A DNA stretch of 36,090 nucleotides from an uncultured Rhodanobacteraceae bacterium (lineage in GTDB: Bacteria; Pseudomonadota; Gammaproteobacteria; Xanthomonadales; SZUA-5), in assembly GCA_937928755.1 (NCBI GenBank), contig CALEZI010000201.1, forward strand, positions 1 to 36,090, written 5' to 3'. Position 1 is the stretch's first letter. Each line of letters opens with the position of its first letter. Below the pieces are notes generated by a model. That model was not told the DNA's origin and ran no database searches. It worked only from the letters and a program-made list of their open reading frames with translations. The position numbers and the translations under genes were made by a program. Below are positions 25,276-32,757 of this stretch, piece by piece.

Positions 25276-25541
25276 GGTTTCGGGCTCGCATTCTGCTGCA
25301 GCCATGCCGCCACGTAACTGCAACTGCCGATCACCTGCCAGCCGCGCTCGCGCGCATGGGCGACGCCAGCCGCAACCAGACGCGCGGCGAGCCCTCGACC
25401 GCGCAGCGACGCCGGCGTGTAGGTGTAGACGAAGTCGATCACCGCGGGCGCCAGCATGCGGTATTCGAGCAGCGCCTCGGCACCATCCTCGATGATCACG
25501 AAGCGTTGGCGCTCGGCCTGGTGCACTACCGTTGTGGACAT
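25272..25541 (-). CDS. Small GNAT-type N-acetyltransferase (YjdJ-like)
   Basis: An 89-residue protein of the minimal Gcn5-like acetyltransferase group (human GTLF3B / bacterial YjdJ type). It has the strand 'FVIIEDGAEALLEYRM', then 'DFVYTYTPASLRGRGLAARLVAAGVAHARERGW', the acetyl-CoA loop being R-G-x-G-x-A, and 'VIGSCSYVAAWL'. These small proteins bind acetyl-CoA; their acceptors are unknown. The stop TAG lies in a dispersed GTAGGG repeat, so the last residues (QQNASPKP) might have been altered by the insertion. The ATG at 25541 is the only good start. Confidence 0.88.
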   Translation of the reverse strand: MSTTVVHQAERQRFVIIEDGAEALLEYRMLAPAVIDFVYTYTPASLRGRGLAARLVAAGVAHARERGWQVIGSCSYVAAWLQQNASPKP

Positions 25542-25636
25542 GTTCGTGCTCTGGCTAAATTAGATCAATGACTTGCAGATCAAGCATGCGGTGCGGTCGC
25601 CCGAGCTCACGCGGCAACCCGGTTTCGCAATACCGG

Positions 25637-26488
25637 CTACTTGATCCGCGCCAGTATCCCGTCCAGCTCGTCCAGGCTGTTGTAGGCGATCACCAGCTTG
25701 CCGCGGCCACCGCGTCCCAGTTGGATCGCAACGCGCGCAGCGAGGCGTTCGGACAGTTCGGTCTCGAGGCTGTGTACATTGGCATCGCGGCGCGGCGCGG
25801 CCTTGACCTTGGGCTGCGCCTGCGCCTTGCGCGCCTCGGCCTCGAGTTCGCGTACGCTCCAGTCGTTTTCGGCAGCCAGCGTGGCCAGGCGCACCTGCAG
25901 CAGCAGCGGCAGCGTCAGCAGTGCCCTTGCGTGGCCCATGTCGATCTTGTGCGTCTCCAGCAGCTTGCGCGTCTCCGGCGCCAGTTCCAGCAGCCGCAGC
26001 AGATTGCTGACCGACGCGCGTGAGCGGCCGACGGCATCGGCAGCGTCCTGGTGGGTCAGGTCGAACTCGTCGATCAGTCGCTTCAGCGCCTGCGCTTCCT
26101 CCAGCGGATTCAGGTCTTCGCGCTGGATGTTCTCGATCAGCGCTATGGCGATCGCGTCGTGGTCCTTGACGTCGCGGACGATCACCGGGATTTCGTGCAG
26201 GCCGGCCTGCTGCGCGGCGCGCCAGCGGCGCTCGCCGGCAATGATCTCGTAGCGCTCGGCAGCGATGCGTCGCACCACCACCGGTTGCACCACGCCGTGC
26301 TTGCGGATCGATGCGGCCAGTTCCGTCAGCCGCTCCGGGTCCATGCCGGTGCGCGGTTGATAGCGACCCGGCTGCAGCGTCTCCACCGGCAGCACCGAGA
26401 GGTTGTCGCCGGCGCCGGTCTCGCTGTTCGCGGCGTCGCCCAACAGCGCGTCAAGGCCGCGACCCAATCCTCGTTTTTTCGATGACAT
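25637..26488 (-). CDS. parB: Chromosome partitioning protein ParB
   Basis: A 283-residue CTP-dependent DNA clamp that loads at parS sites near the origin and works with ParA. It has the ParA-contacting N-terminus 'KKRGLGRGLDALLG', the CTP-binding ParB/Srx core with 'LQPGRYQPRT', 'GVVQPVVVR' and 'IIAGERRWRAA', then 'ALIENIQREDLNPLEEA', the helix-turn-helix 'THQDAADAVGRSRASVSNLLRLL' (two helices) and a C-terminal dimerisation tail. A GTG at 26509 overlapping the parA stop would add seven residues, but the ATG at 26488 matches the family start and has a GGGAA about six bases upstream. I found no parS palindrome (TGTTTCACGTGAAACA type) in the window. Confidence 0.96.
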   Translation of the reverse strand: MSSKKRGLGRGLDALLGDAANSETGAGDNLSVLPVETLQPGRYQPRTGMDPERLTELAASIRKHGVVQPVVVRRIAAERYEIIAGERRWRAAQQAGLHEIPVIVRDVKDHDAIAIALIENIQREDLNPLEEAQALKRLIDEFDLTHQDAADAVGRSRASVSNLLRLLELAPETRKLLETHKIDMGHARALLTLPLLLQVRLATLAAENDWSVRELEAEARKAQAQPKVKAAPRRDANVHSLETELSERLAARVAIQLGRGGRGKLVIAYNSLDELDGILARIK

Positions 26489-26505
26489 GCTGGCTTCCCT
26501 GCCTC

Positions 26506-27288
26506 TCACGCGCTCTGTCGGGCCATTTCGCGTTCATGCCGGATGATCTCGCCGGCAAGACCGAGATAGGCGACTGAACCACGCGATTCGCGGTCGTACT
26601 GGGTAATCGGCTGGCCATGGCTCGGCGCCTCGGCCAGGCGCACATTGCGCGGCACGATGGTGCGGAAGACGCGATCGCCGAAGTGCTTGAGCAACTGCGT
26701 AGAGACCTCGTTCCCGAGGTTGTTGCGCACATCGAACATGGTGCGCAGCAGGCCCTCGATCTGCAGCGCCGGATTGACGCTGGCCTTGACTGCCTTGATC
26801 GTGTCCAGCAACGCGGTGAGGCCATCGAGTGCGTAGAACTCGCATTGCACCGGGATCAGCACACTGTCGGCGGCGGTCAACGCATTCAGCGTCAGCACGC
26901 CAAGCGACGGTGGACAGTCGATCAGCACGTAGTGGTAGGTCGATCTGAGCGGCGCCAACAACTGCTTCAACCGCATTTCGCGCCCCGGCAGCGGCATCAG
27001 GCGGACTTCTGCGGCGGTCAGGTCGCTGTTGGCCGGGAGCAGATCGTAACCCGCGTCGACCTTGCGGATCGCATCTGCGATCGGCACCTCGTGCAGCAGT
27101 ACTTCGCATCCGGTGGGCCTAGCGTCCTTCTTGGCCACGCCCGAGCCCATGGTGGCATGCCCTTGCGGATCGAAATCGATCAGCAGCACGCGACGCCGCG
27201 TCTCCGCCAGCGCGGCCGCGAGGTTGACACAGGTGGTGGTCTTGCCGACCCCGCCCTTCTGGTTGGTGACTGCGATGATCTTGGCCAT
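26506..27288 (-). CDS. parA: Chromosome partitioning ATPase ParA
   Basis: A 260-residue Soj/ParA-type deviant Walker ATPase. The motif 'NQKGGVGKTT' is at residues 8-17, 'LIDFDPQGHAT' follows, then 'DCPPSLGVLTLNAL' and 'FYALDGLT'. It binds nucleoid DNA as an ATP dimer and is released by ParB to move the origin. It lacks the N-terminal helix-turn-helix of plasmid types, so it is chromosomal in style. parB follows with a 17-base gap. Upstream lies a REPIN-like element and then the elongasome genes rather than the common mnmG-rsmG neighbours. Confidence 0.96.
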   Translation of the reverse strand: MAKIIAVTNQKGGVGKTTTCVNLAAALAETRRRVLLIDFDPQGHATMGSGVAKKDARPTGCEVLLHEVPIADAIRKVDAGYDLLPANSDLTAAEVRLMPLPGREMRLKQLLAPLRSTYHYVLIDCPPSLGVLTLNALTAADSVLIPVQCEFYALDGLTALLDTIKAVKASVNPALQIEGLLRTMFDVRNNLGNEVSTQLLKHFGDRVFRTIVPRNVRLAEAPSHGQPITQYDRESRGSVAYLGLAGEIIRHEREMARQSA

Positions 27289-27370
27289 AGGGGCGCGATG
27301 CTAACCCGATGGCCCTCGAAGCGGTTGTCAGTTGTCGGTCACGGCGATGGCGACCGTTGCTGTTGATTCG

Positions 27371-27480
27371 GTGGGTCCAGACTTGTCTGGACGCTTGTGG
27401 CGTTCAGGCTGGAATGGCGTCCAGACAGGTCTGGACCCACGACAGCGGAGCGACGCGTCCAGACAGGTCCGAGACCACCA
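27371..27480. repeat. REPIN-like GTCCAGAC palindrome pair plus a decayed third unit
   Basis: GTCCAGACTTGTCTGGAC (27375-27392) and GTCCAGACAGGTCTGGAC (27419-27436) form an inverted pair with outer heads GTGG and CCAC. A third, decayed unit reads GCGTCCAGACAGGTCCGAGA from 27456, followed by CCACC. It lies in the gap between the 65-residue protein gene and parA. Other members are at 34824, 36007 and 36076. Confidence 0.9.
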
Positions 27481-27507
27481 GAGCCAGGGCCAAAGCCACC
27501 GCCGACG

Positions 27508-27705
27508 TTATCCGCGTGGTCCGCGCAACGCACGCGCCGGCAGCATCAGCAATGCATGCAGGAAGCTGAACACGCCCTCGACGGCGAATCCAAGCAGCCG
27601 GAACGGCAGCAGGATCAACCAGACCAGCGGATAGAGCACCAGCGCCAGCAGTGCCAGCGGCCAGCAGAAGACGAACAGGAGCAACCAGAGCAGGAACGTA
27701 GCCAT
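27508..27705 (-). CDS. Small hydrophobic protein, conserved hypothetical type
   Basis: A 65-residue, very hydrophobic protein, 'MATFLLWLLLFVFCWPLALL' at the start, then 'YPLVWLILLPFRLLG' and 'AVEGVFSFLHALLMLPARALRG'. It has one or two membrane segments and a basic C-terminus. I associate this pattern with small, function-unknown membrane proteins seen in several proteobacteria. The frame is open further upstream to 27855, but that part reads repeat DNA, so the ATG at 27705 is preferred although no clear ribosome binding site is seen. It lies downstream of rodA on the same strand and may be the last gene of the elongasome transcript. Confidence 0.65.
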   Translation of the reverse strand: MATFLLWLLLFVFCWPLALLALVLYPLVWLILLPFRLLGFAVEGVFSFLHALLMLPARALRGPRG

Positions 27706-27762
27706 GCGGTCATGATGGGGGCGGGCGGGTGGTTCGGCAATCGGACGGAAGTCATCGGAGCC

Positions 27763-27828
27763 GGTTGTTGGCAGCCACGGCAAGAACGAAAGGCAGCGGC
27801 TCACATGCTCTTGCTGCCAGCAACCAGC
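27763..27828. repeat. Degenerate GGTTGTTGGCAG inverted repeat, copy II
   Basis: The left arm GGTTGTTGGCAG, a 6-base interruption, then CAAGAA; the right arm CTCTTGCTGCCAGCAACCAG. It shares the CTTGCTGCCA core with the element at 22336-22433 but has only one or two 7-base units per arm. It lies just past the rodA stop. Confidence 0.65.
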
Positions 27829-27835
27829 ACCCGCT

Positions 27836-28948
27836 TCACACCCGCCGATGCGCATGAATCGACATCAGTATGCCGAAGGCGATCAGCAGCGACACAGCCG
27901 AAGTGCCGCCATAGCTGATCAGTGGCAACGGCACGCCCTTCACCGGCATCAACCCGGTGATCATTGCGCTGTTGACCAGGATGTAGACGAAGAAGGTCAT
28001 GGCGATGGCACCGCCGAGCAATCGGCCATAACTGTCGCGCGCATTTGCGGCGATCCACAGCGATCGTCCCACAACGAAGGCGTACACCAGCATCAGCAGC
28101 GCAACGCCGATCCAGCCGAACTCTTCGCTGTAGACGGCGAGCACGAAATCGGTGTGGCGTTCCGGGAGGAATTCGAGCTGGGACTGCGTACCCTGGGTCC
28201 AGCCCTTGCCGCTCCAGCCGCCGGAGCCTACGGCAATCTTCGACTGCATGGTCTGCCAGCCTGCACCCAGCGGATCCGAATCCGGCGCCAGGAACTGGTA
28301 CACGCGGGCCTTCTGGTACTCCTGCATGAACTGCCAGATGACCGGCAGACTGGCAGCGCCAAGTACGGCAAGGCCGCCAATCCACCACCAGGAAATGCCG
28401 GCAAGAAAGATCACGAACACGCCACTGCCCACCACCAGAATCGCGGTGCCCAGATCCGGTTGCATCCGGATCAGCGCAGCGGGCAATCCGATCAGGATCA
28501 GCGCGACCAACAGCGCGGAGAAGCTGGGCGGCAGCACGCGGTCGTGGAAGTACCACGCCAGCATCATCGGCAGGCCAAGCTTGAGCAGTTCCGAGGGCTG
28601 GAAGCGCAAGAGACCAAGGTCCAGCCAACGTTGTGCCCCCTTGCCCTCGCCGAGCACCACCACGGCCAGCAGCAAACCGATGCAGACGGCATAGAACCAC
28701 GGCGACCAGCGCCGCCAGGTCGACGGCGGAATGCGCATGCACACCAGCAGCAGGGCAAAACCCATGGCGAAGCGCATGCCCTGTTTGTAGACCATCTCGC
28801 TGTCCTGCGCGCCAGCGCTCCAGACCACCACCAGACTCAACGCCGACAGCAGCAAAAGCGCGATCAGCAGCGGCAGGTCGACTGCAGTCGGGCGCAGCAT
28901 CTGGAACAGGCGGCGCGACCAATAGGTGAAGTGGGCGTCGAGGGTCAT
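27836..28948 (-). CDS. rodA: Rod shape-determining peptidoglycan glycosyltransferase RodA
   Basis: A 370-residue SEDS-family membrane protein with about ten helices that polymerises lipid II into glycan strands in the elongasome with PBP2. Family signatures include 'FAMGFALLLVCMRIPP', 'AQRWLDLGLLRFQPSELLKLGLPMMLAW' (two pieces), 'QPDLGTAILV', 'KIAVGSGGWSGKGWTQGTQSQLEFLPERHTDFVLAV' (in parts) and 'PVKGVPLPLISYGGTS', the last holding the conserved SEDS C-terminal motif. Its ATG overlaps the mrdA stop (ATGA at 28945-28948), so it is translationally coupled to its partner transpeptidase. Confidence 0.97.
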   Translation of the reverse strand: MTLDAHFTYWSRRLFQMLRPTAVDLPLLIALLLLSALSLVVVWSAGAQDSEMVYKQGMRFAMGFALLLVCMRIPPSTWRRWSPWFYAVCIGLLLAVVVLGEGKGAQRWLDLGLLRFQPSELLKLGLPMMLAWYFHDRVLPPSFSALLVALILIGLPAALIRMQPDLGTAILVVGSGVFVIFLAGISWWWIGGLAVLGAASLPVIWQFMQEYQKARVYQFLAPDSDPLGAGWQTMQSKIAVGSGGWSGKGWTQGTQSQLEFLPERHTDFVLAVYSEEFGWIGVALLMLVYAFVVGRSLWIAANARDSYGRLLGGAIAMTFFVYILVNSAMITGLMPVKGVPLPLISYGGTSAVSLLIAFGILMSIHAHRRV

Positions 28949-31008
28949 GGGATGTCTTCGCCGGGGACGCGCGTCGGTGCGGATTCGCTGTCGGGTTGCG
29001 CATCGACAGCAGTGGCGGGGTTGGGGGCTGGGGGCTGGGGCGCGGAGGAGGAGTCTTCTGCGGAAGTGGAGTCGTCGAACGCAGGTCGCGCATCCGCGGC
29101 CTCGCCCGACGTTCCATCAGCGCGGCCCAGCCCCAAGTCTCCAGTCCCGCTCCTGTTTTCAGGTTCCCCCAGCCACGCATCAAAGATCGCGCGCGCCACC
29201 GGAGCGGCCGCCTGGGAACCGGAGCCGCCCTGTTCCACGACCACGGCTATGGCGATGCGCGGCGCGTCGGCCGGGGCATAACCGATGAACAGCGCCTGGT
29301 TCTTCTGGCCGGCACTCAGGGTTCGCTGGACGTCGGTGTCGCGGTTGCGCGAGACGCGTTGGGCAGTTCCGGTCTTGCCCGCCATGCGGTAGCTGGCCCC
29401 TTGCGCCACCGCACGCGCGGTGCCGGTCGGGCTGTGCAGCACCGCCTCCAGGCCACGCTGGACCAGCGCCATGTGCGCCGGATTGCTCACCATGTTCGCG
29501 ACCACCAGAGTACCCGGCAAGATGCGCGCCGGTTCGTCGAAACTCGCGCGCAGCGCATGCACCAGGCGCGGTTGGAAGCGCCGGCCATTGCCGGCGATGG
29601 CGGCGGTGGCATTGGCCAGTTGCAGCAAGGTTGCGACGTTGTAGCCCTGGCCGATGCCGGCGATGACGGTTTCTCCGGGATACCAGGGCTGGTTGAAGCG
29701 CGCCCGCTTCCACTCGCGCGACGGCAGGATCCCGGCCGATTCCCCGTTGAGGTCGATGCCGGTCGGCGTGCCGAAGCCATAGCGCCCGAGGTATTCGTGC
29801 ATGCGGTCGATGCCCATGTCGAGCGCGAGCTGGTAGTAATAGCTGTTGACCGACTGTGCCAGCGATTCGATCAGATCGACGCGGCCATGGCCACCGCGCT
29901 TCCAGTCGCGAAAGGTGATCTCCTGACCGGGAATCTGGAAGTTGCCGCTCGAAAAAATGGTGTAACCGGCATCGCGCACGCCGGATTCGAGCCCGGCCAA
30001 TGCCATGAACGGTTTCAGGGTCGAGCCCGGTTCGTAGCCGCCTTGCAGGGCGCGATTGAACAATGGGCGACCGGGCGCGTTCAGCAATGCCTGGTAGTTG
30101 CTCTGCGAGATGCCGTTGACGAACAAGTTGGCGTCGTAGGAGGGCACGCTGACGAAGGCCAGCACTTCGCCGTTGGCCGGATCGATGGCGACCGCCGCGC
30201 CCAGTTGCCCCGCCATGGCTGCCGCAGTCGCGCGCTGCAGATTGGCATCGATGGCGAGGTAGACATTGTCGCCGGCGCGCGGCGGTGAGCGTTCCAGTAC
30301 GCGCAGCACTCGTCCTTCGGCATTGGTCTCGACCTTTTCGTAGCCAACATCGCCATGCAATTGCGATTCGTAGTAGCGCTCGATGCCGGTCTTGCCGACG
30401 TGCGTGGTGCCGGCATAACGCTCGGCGTCGAGGTTGCCGAGGTCGGTGGGGTCGATGCGCCCGACATAACCCACCACATGGGCAAACAACTCACCCTCCG
30501 GGTAATGCCGGGTCAGATACGGCACCACATCCACACCGGGGAAGCGGTAACGCTCCAGCGCGAAGCGCGCGACTTCGTCGTCGCTCAGGCGCAGGCGCAG
30601 CGGCAGGCTCTGAAAGCGTCTGCGTGCACCGACCAGATCCATGAAGCGTTTGCGCTCATCGTCATCGACGGCGATGACCTGGCCCAGTTCGTCCAGCGTG
30701 CCACGCAGATCGCCGACGCGTTCAGGCACCAGTTCCAGCCGATAGGCGAGGCGGTTATCGGCAAGGATCTGACCGTTGCGATCAAGAACCAGGCCGCGTG
30801 CCGGAGGCAGCGGCTGCAGTTTCACGCGGTTGCGCTCGGAACGGGCTGCGTATTCGCTGTGCCGCAGGATCATGAGTTCGCCGAAACGCGCCAGCAGCAC
30901 GACAAAAACCACCAGCATCACCAGGAACGAGAGCACGGCGCGGCGCTGGAACAACAGCGATTCGAGCTGCTGGTCCTTGATGGGTGTGTGGCGGCGCGCT
31001 CGCGGCAT
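28945..31008 (-). CDS. mrdA: Penicillin-binding protein 2, with an unusual C-terminal tail
   Basis: A 687-residue class B PBP, the DD-transpeptidase of the elongasome. It has a single N-terminal membrane anchor (about residues 25-45), the PBP dimerisation domain, and the transpeptidase domain with S329-TLK ('PGSTLKPF'), S386-VN and K545-TG. It acts in the periplasm with RodA, MreC and MreD. The domain ends at about residue 614 ('DAWLGEPE'), and the remaining 73 residues are Gly/Asp/Ser/Pro/Ala-rich and look disordered. The DNA of this tail carries a G-rich inverted repeat of 7-base units (29017-29148), suggesting the tail grew by insertion. A 75-base gap separates it from mreD, and rodA overlaps its stop. 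Confidence 0.96.
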   Translation of the reverse strand: MPRARRHTPIKDQQLESLLFQRRAVLSFLVMLVVFVVLLARFGELMILRHSEYAARSERNRVKLQPLPPARGLVLDRNGQILADNRLAYRLELVPERVGDLRGTLDELGQVIAVDDDERKRFMDLVGARRRFQSLPLRLRLSDDEVARFALERYRFPGVDVVPYLTRHYPEGELFAHVVGYVGRIDPTDLGNLDAERYAGTTHVGKTGIERYYESQLHGDVGYEKVETNAEGRVLRVLERSPPRAGDNVYLAIDANLQRATAAAMAGQLGAAVAIDPANGEVLAFVSVPSYDANLFVNGISQSNYQALLNAPGRPLFNRALQGGYEPGSTLKPFMALAGLESGVRDAGYTIFSSGNFQIPGQEITFRDWKRGGHGRVDLIESLAQSVNSYYYQLALDMGIDRMHEYLGRYGFGTPTGIDLNGESAGILPSREWKRARFNQPWYPGETVIAGIGQGYNVATLLQLANATAAIAGNGRRFQPRLVHALRASFDEPARILPGTLVVANMVSNPAHMALVQRGLEAVLHSPTGTARAVAQGASYRMAGKTGTAQRVSRNRDTDVQRTLSAGQKNQALFIGYAPADAPRIAIAVVVEQGGSGSQAAAPVARAIFDAWLGEPENRSGTGDLGLGRADGTSGEAADARPAFDDSTSAEDSSSAPQPPAPNPATAVDAQPDSESAPTRVPGEDIP
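29017..29148. repeat. G-rich inverted repeat with 7-base units inside mrdA; possible G-quadruplex
   Basis: The left arm (29017-29040) has four G-runs of 4, 5, 5 and 4 separated by two bases each (TT, CT, CT), a canonical quadruplex pattern on the plus strand. The right arm (29126-29148), CCCAGCCCCAAGTCTCCAGT and beyond, is an imperfect inverted copy. It encodes part of the PBP2 tail on the minus strand. Confidence 0.75.
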
Positions 31009-31083
31009 TTGATGACTTGCGTGGATTTCGTTCAGTTTCGGCCTTTCGGCGGGATGCAGTTGGTGCTCGTGCCGCGATGGCCG

Positions 31084-31584
31084 TCAATGGCGTTCGCGCT
31101 GCGCCTGGCGGCGGCGCAGGCGCAGGCCATCGAGCAGCAGGAAGACCCACGGCCATACCGCCATGCCGACCATCGGCGACAGCCAGAACAGCAACGGTGG
31201 CCAGCTCGATCCGCTCATCATGCGGATCCACAGGTCGAGCACGCGATCATTGAGCAACAATGCGAATACTGCGCCGGCCTGTTGCCAGATCGGGAAGAAC
31301 CGCAGCCGGTGGCGAAAGCGCAGCGTCAGGTAGACCAGGATCACCATGCGCAGTGCGTGCTCGCCCAGCAGGCTGCCGTAGAGCACATCGGCGACCAGTC
31401 CGAGCACGAACGCGTGGCCAAGGCCGGCGATTTCCGGCGCCTCCAGCGCGAAATAGGTCAGCACCAGAGCCAGGCTCATCGGCTTCATCACCGCCAGCCA
31501 GGTGGGCAACGGCAACAGCGCAAACAGCAGCGACAGCGCGACTGCAATCAGGAACATGCGATAGTTGCCGCGCAACATTCGCAT
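31084..31584 (-). CDS. mreD: Rod shape-determining protein MreD
   Basis: A 166-residue inner-membrane protein with five to six hydrophobic helices and little polar loop, typical of MreD, which bridges MreC and the RodA-PBP2 pair. The family pattern 'LPLPTWLAVMKP' in the first helix-loop, 'GHAFVLGLVADVLYGSLLGEHAL' (two pieces) and 'LFWLSPMVGMAVWPWVFLLLDGL' near the end is clear. The frame is open further upstream, but mreC ends at 31587 and the ATG at 31584 begins just two bases after that stop. Confidence 0.94.
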   Translation of the reverse strand: MRMLRGNYRMFLIAVALSLLFALLPLPTWLAVMKPMSLALVLTYFALEAPEIAGLGHAFVLGLVADVLYGSLLGEHALRMVILVYLTLRFRHRLRFFPIWQQAGAVFALLLNDRVLDLWIRMMSGSSWPPLLFWLSPMVGMAVWPWVFLLLDGLRLRRRQAQRERH

Positions 31585-31586
31585 GG

Positions 31587-32507
31587 TCAGGGCTCCTGGT
31601 CGACCGCGGACGGCAGCGGCGTGCTGCGACCGGGCGGCAGTGTCGGCTCCGGCGGCCCGATCCATTCGATCGGCTTGACCGCGAGCAGTTCGCGATTGCG
31701 ACCGAGCCCAGACAAGGGTCGCGCATAGGCGATCGCGAAGGCAGCATCGGTCGGGCGCTCGACAGCGGTGATTTCGCCCACCGGTATGCCCGCCGGGAAG
31801 CGTCCGCCGACGGCAGTCGTCAGCAGGCGGTCGCCGACGCTGAGGTCGACGCTGAGCGGTAGATTGGGCAGCGCCAATCGGGTCGCATCGCCCGTGCCGT
31901 AAGCGATCGATTTGACGCCATTGCGCGATACCTCGACCGGCAGGGCGTGACTGGGGTCGGTGATCAGGATCGCGAAGGCGCTGTTGGCCCCCGCCGCGCT
32001 GACTTGTCCAACCACGCCGAAAGCGTCGATGAGACCGTCGCCGCGAGCGAGTCCGGCGTCGCTGCCACGGTCCAGCAGCAGGCGGTGCCGAAACGGATCA
32101 AGATCGAGGTCCACCAGGCGCACCAGGGTGCCGGCGACCGCCTGTCGCCGTGTTGCTTCGACCAGCGCAAGCACCCGGGCGTGCGCCTCGCCCTCCGACC
32201 GCCGTTGATGCAGTTCAGTCTGGGCTGCGAGCAGCGCTTCGCGCAGCGCGCGATTTTCGTTGGCCAGCGCATCGCGGTCGCGCGCAGCGAGGTGGATCGC
32301 TTCGATGCCGGCGAGCGGCAGCGACGCCAGCCAGTAGACCGGCGCCGTCAGCGTAGCCGCACGCTCGCGGACCGCAACCAGGAACCCGCGCTGACGATCC
32401 GCCAGCATCAGCATGATCGCCAGCGCCAGCAGCACCACCAGCTTCAGCGTGCCCGGCCGCCCACCCGCGAACAACGGCGCCTGCGTATTGGAGCCGGGGC
32501 CCATCAT
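31587..32507 (-). CDS. mreC: Rod shape-determining protein MreC
   Basis: A 306-residue periplasmic scaffold with one N-terminal membrane helix (about residues 20-36, 'TLKLVVLLALAIMLML'), a coiled-coil region with 'RDALANENRALREALLAAQTELHQR' (about 77-101), and the beta-barrel MreC domain with 'LLDRGSDAGLARGDGLID', 'GVVGQVSAAGANSAFAILITD' and 'GDRLLTTAVGGRFPAGIPVG'. Two adjacent ATGs (32507 and 32504) could serve as start. mreD follows immediately. Upstream, a 250-base gap to mreB is largely filled by a tandem-unit inverted repeat. Confidence 0.95.
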   Translation of the reverse strand: MMGPGSNTQAPLFAGGRPGTLKLVVLLALAIMLMLADRQRGFLVAVRERAATLTAPVYWLASLPLAGIEAIHLAARDRDALANENRALREALLAAQTELHQRRSEGEAHARVLALVEATRRQAVAGTLVRLVDLDLDPFRHRLLLDRGSDAGLARGDGLIDAFGVVGQVSAAGANSAFAILITDPSHALPVEVSRNGVKSIAYGTGDATRLALPNLPLSVDLSVGDRLLTTAVGGRFPAGIPVGEITAVERPTDAAFAIAYARPLSGLGRNRELLAVKPIEWIGPPEPTLPPGRSTPLPSAVDQEP

Positions 32508-32546
32508 GCTGCTTGCTCGACCCGGTGTGATTGGGCAAAGAGCATT

Positions 32547-32726
32547 GTCCGCAAAGGACGCAAAGGACGCAAAGGACGCAAAGAGAGAAAGCGGCGCTCA
32601 GACTGAAAACGAACGGCATCGGCGCTCGCGGTCGACTGCCGGGCGTACGTCATTCCGGCACGCCACGAAGGCAACGAGTCCACTTTTCGCACGCTCTTCT
32701 TTGCGTCCTTTGCGTCCTTTGCGGAC
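32547..32726. repeat. Inverted repeat with tandem 9-base arms, copy III, between mreB and mreC
   Basis: The left arm from 32547 starts GTCCGCAAAG and has four GCAAAG units. The right arm (32699-32726) has three CTTTGC units and ends GCGGAC. The interior of about 110 bases is longer than in copies I and II. As RNA it can fold into a long stem between the mreB and mreC reading frames. Confidence 0.9.
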
Positions 32727-32757
32727 CCAGCTCTTGCAGCCAGGCCCGCAGTTACCC

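Noticed and set aside
27289..27507. parS site near parAB
   Set aside because: The palindromes there are the GTCCAGAC repeat family and do not resemble TGTTTCACGTGAAACA.
27801..29183. 460-residue minus-strand ORF overlapping rodA
   Set aside because: It is a frame-shifted shadow of rodA; RodA motifs are in the other frame.
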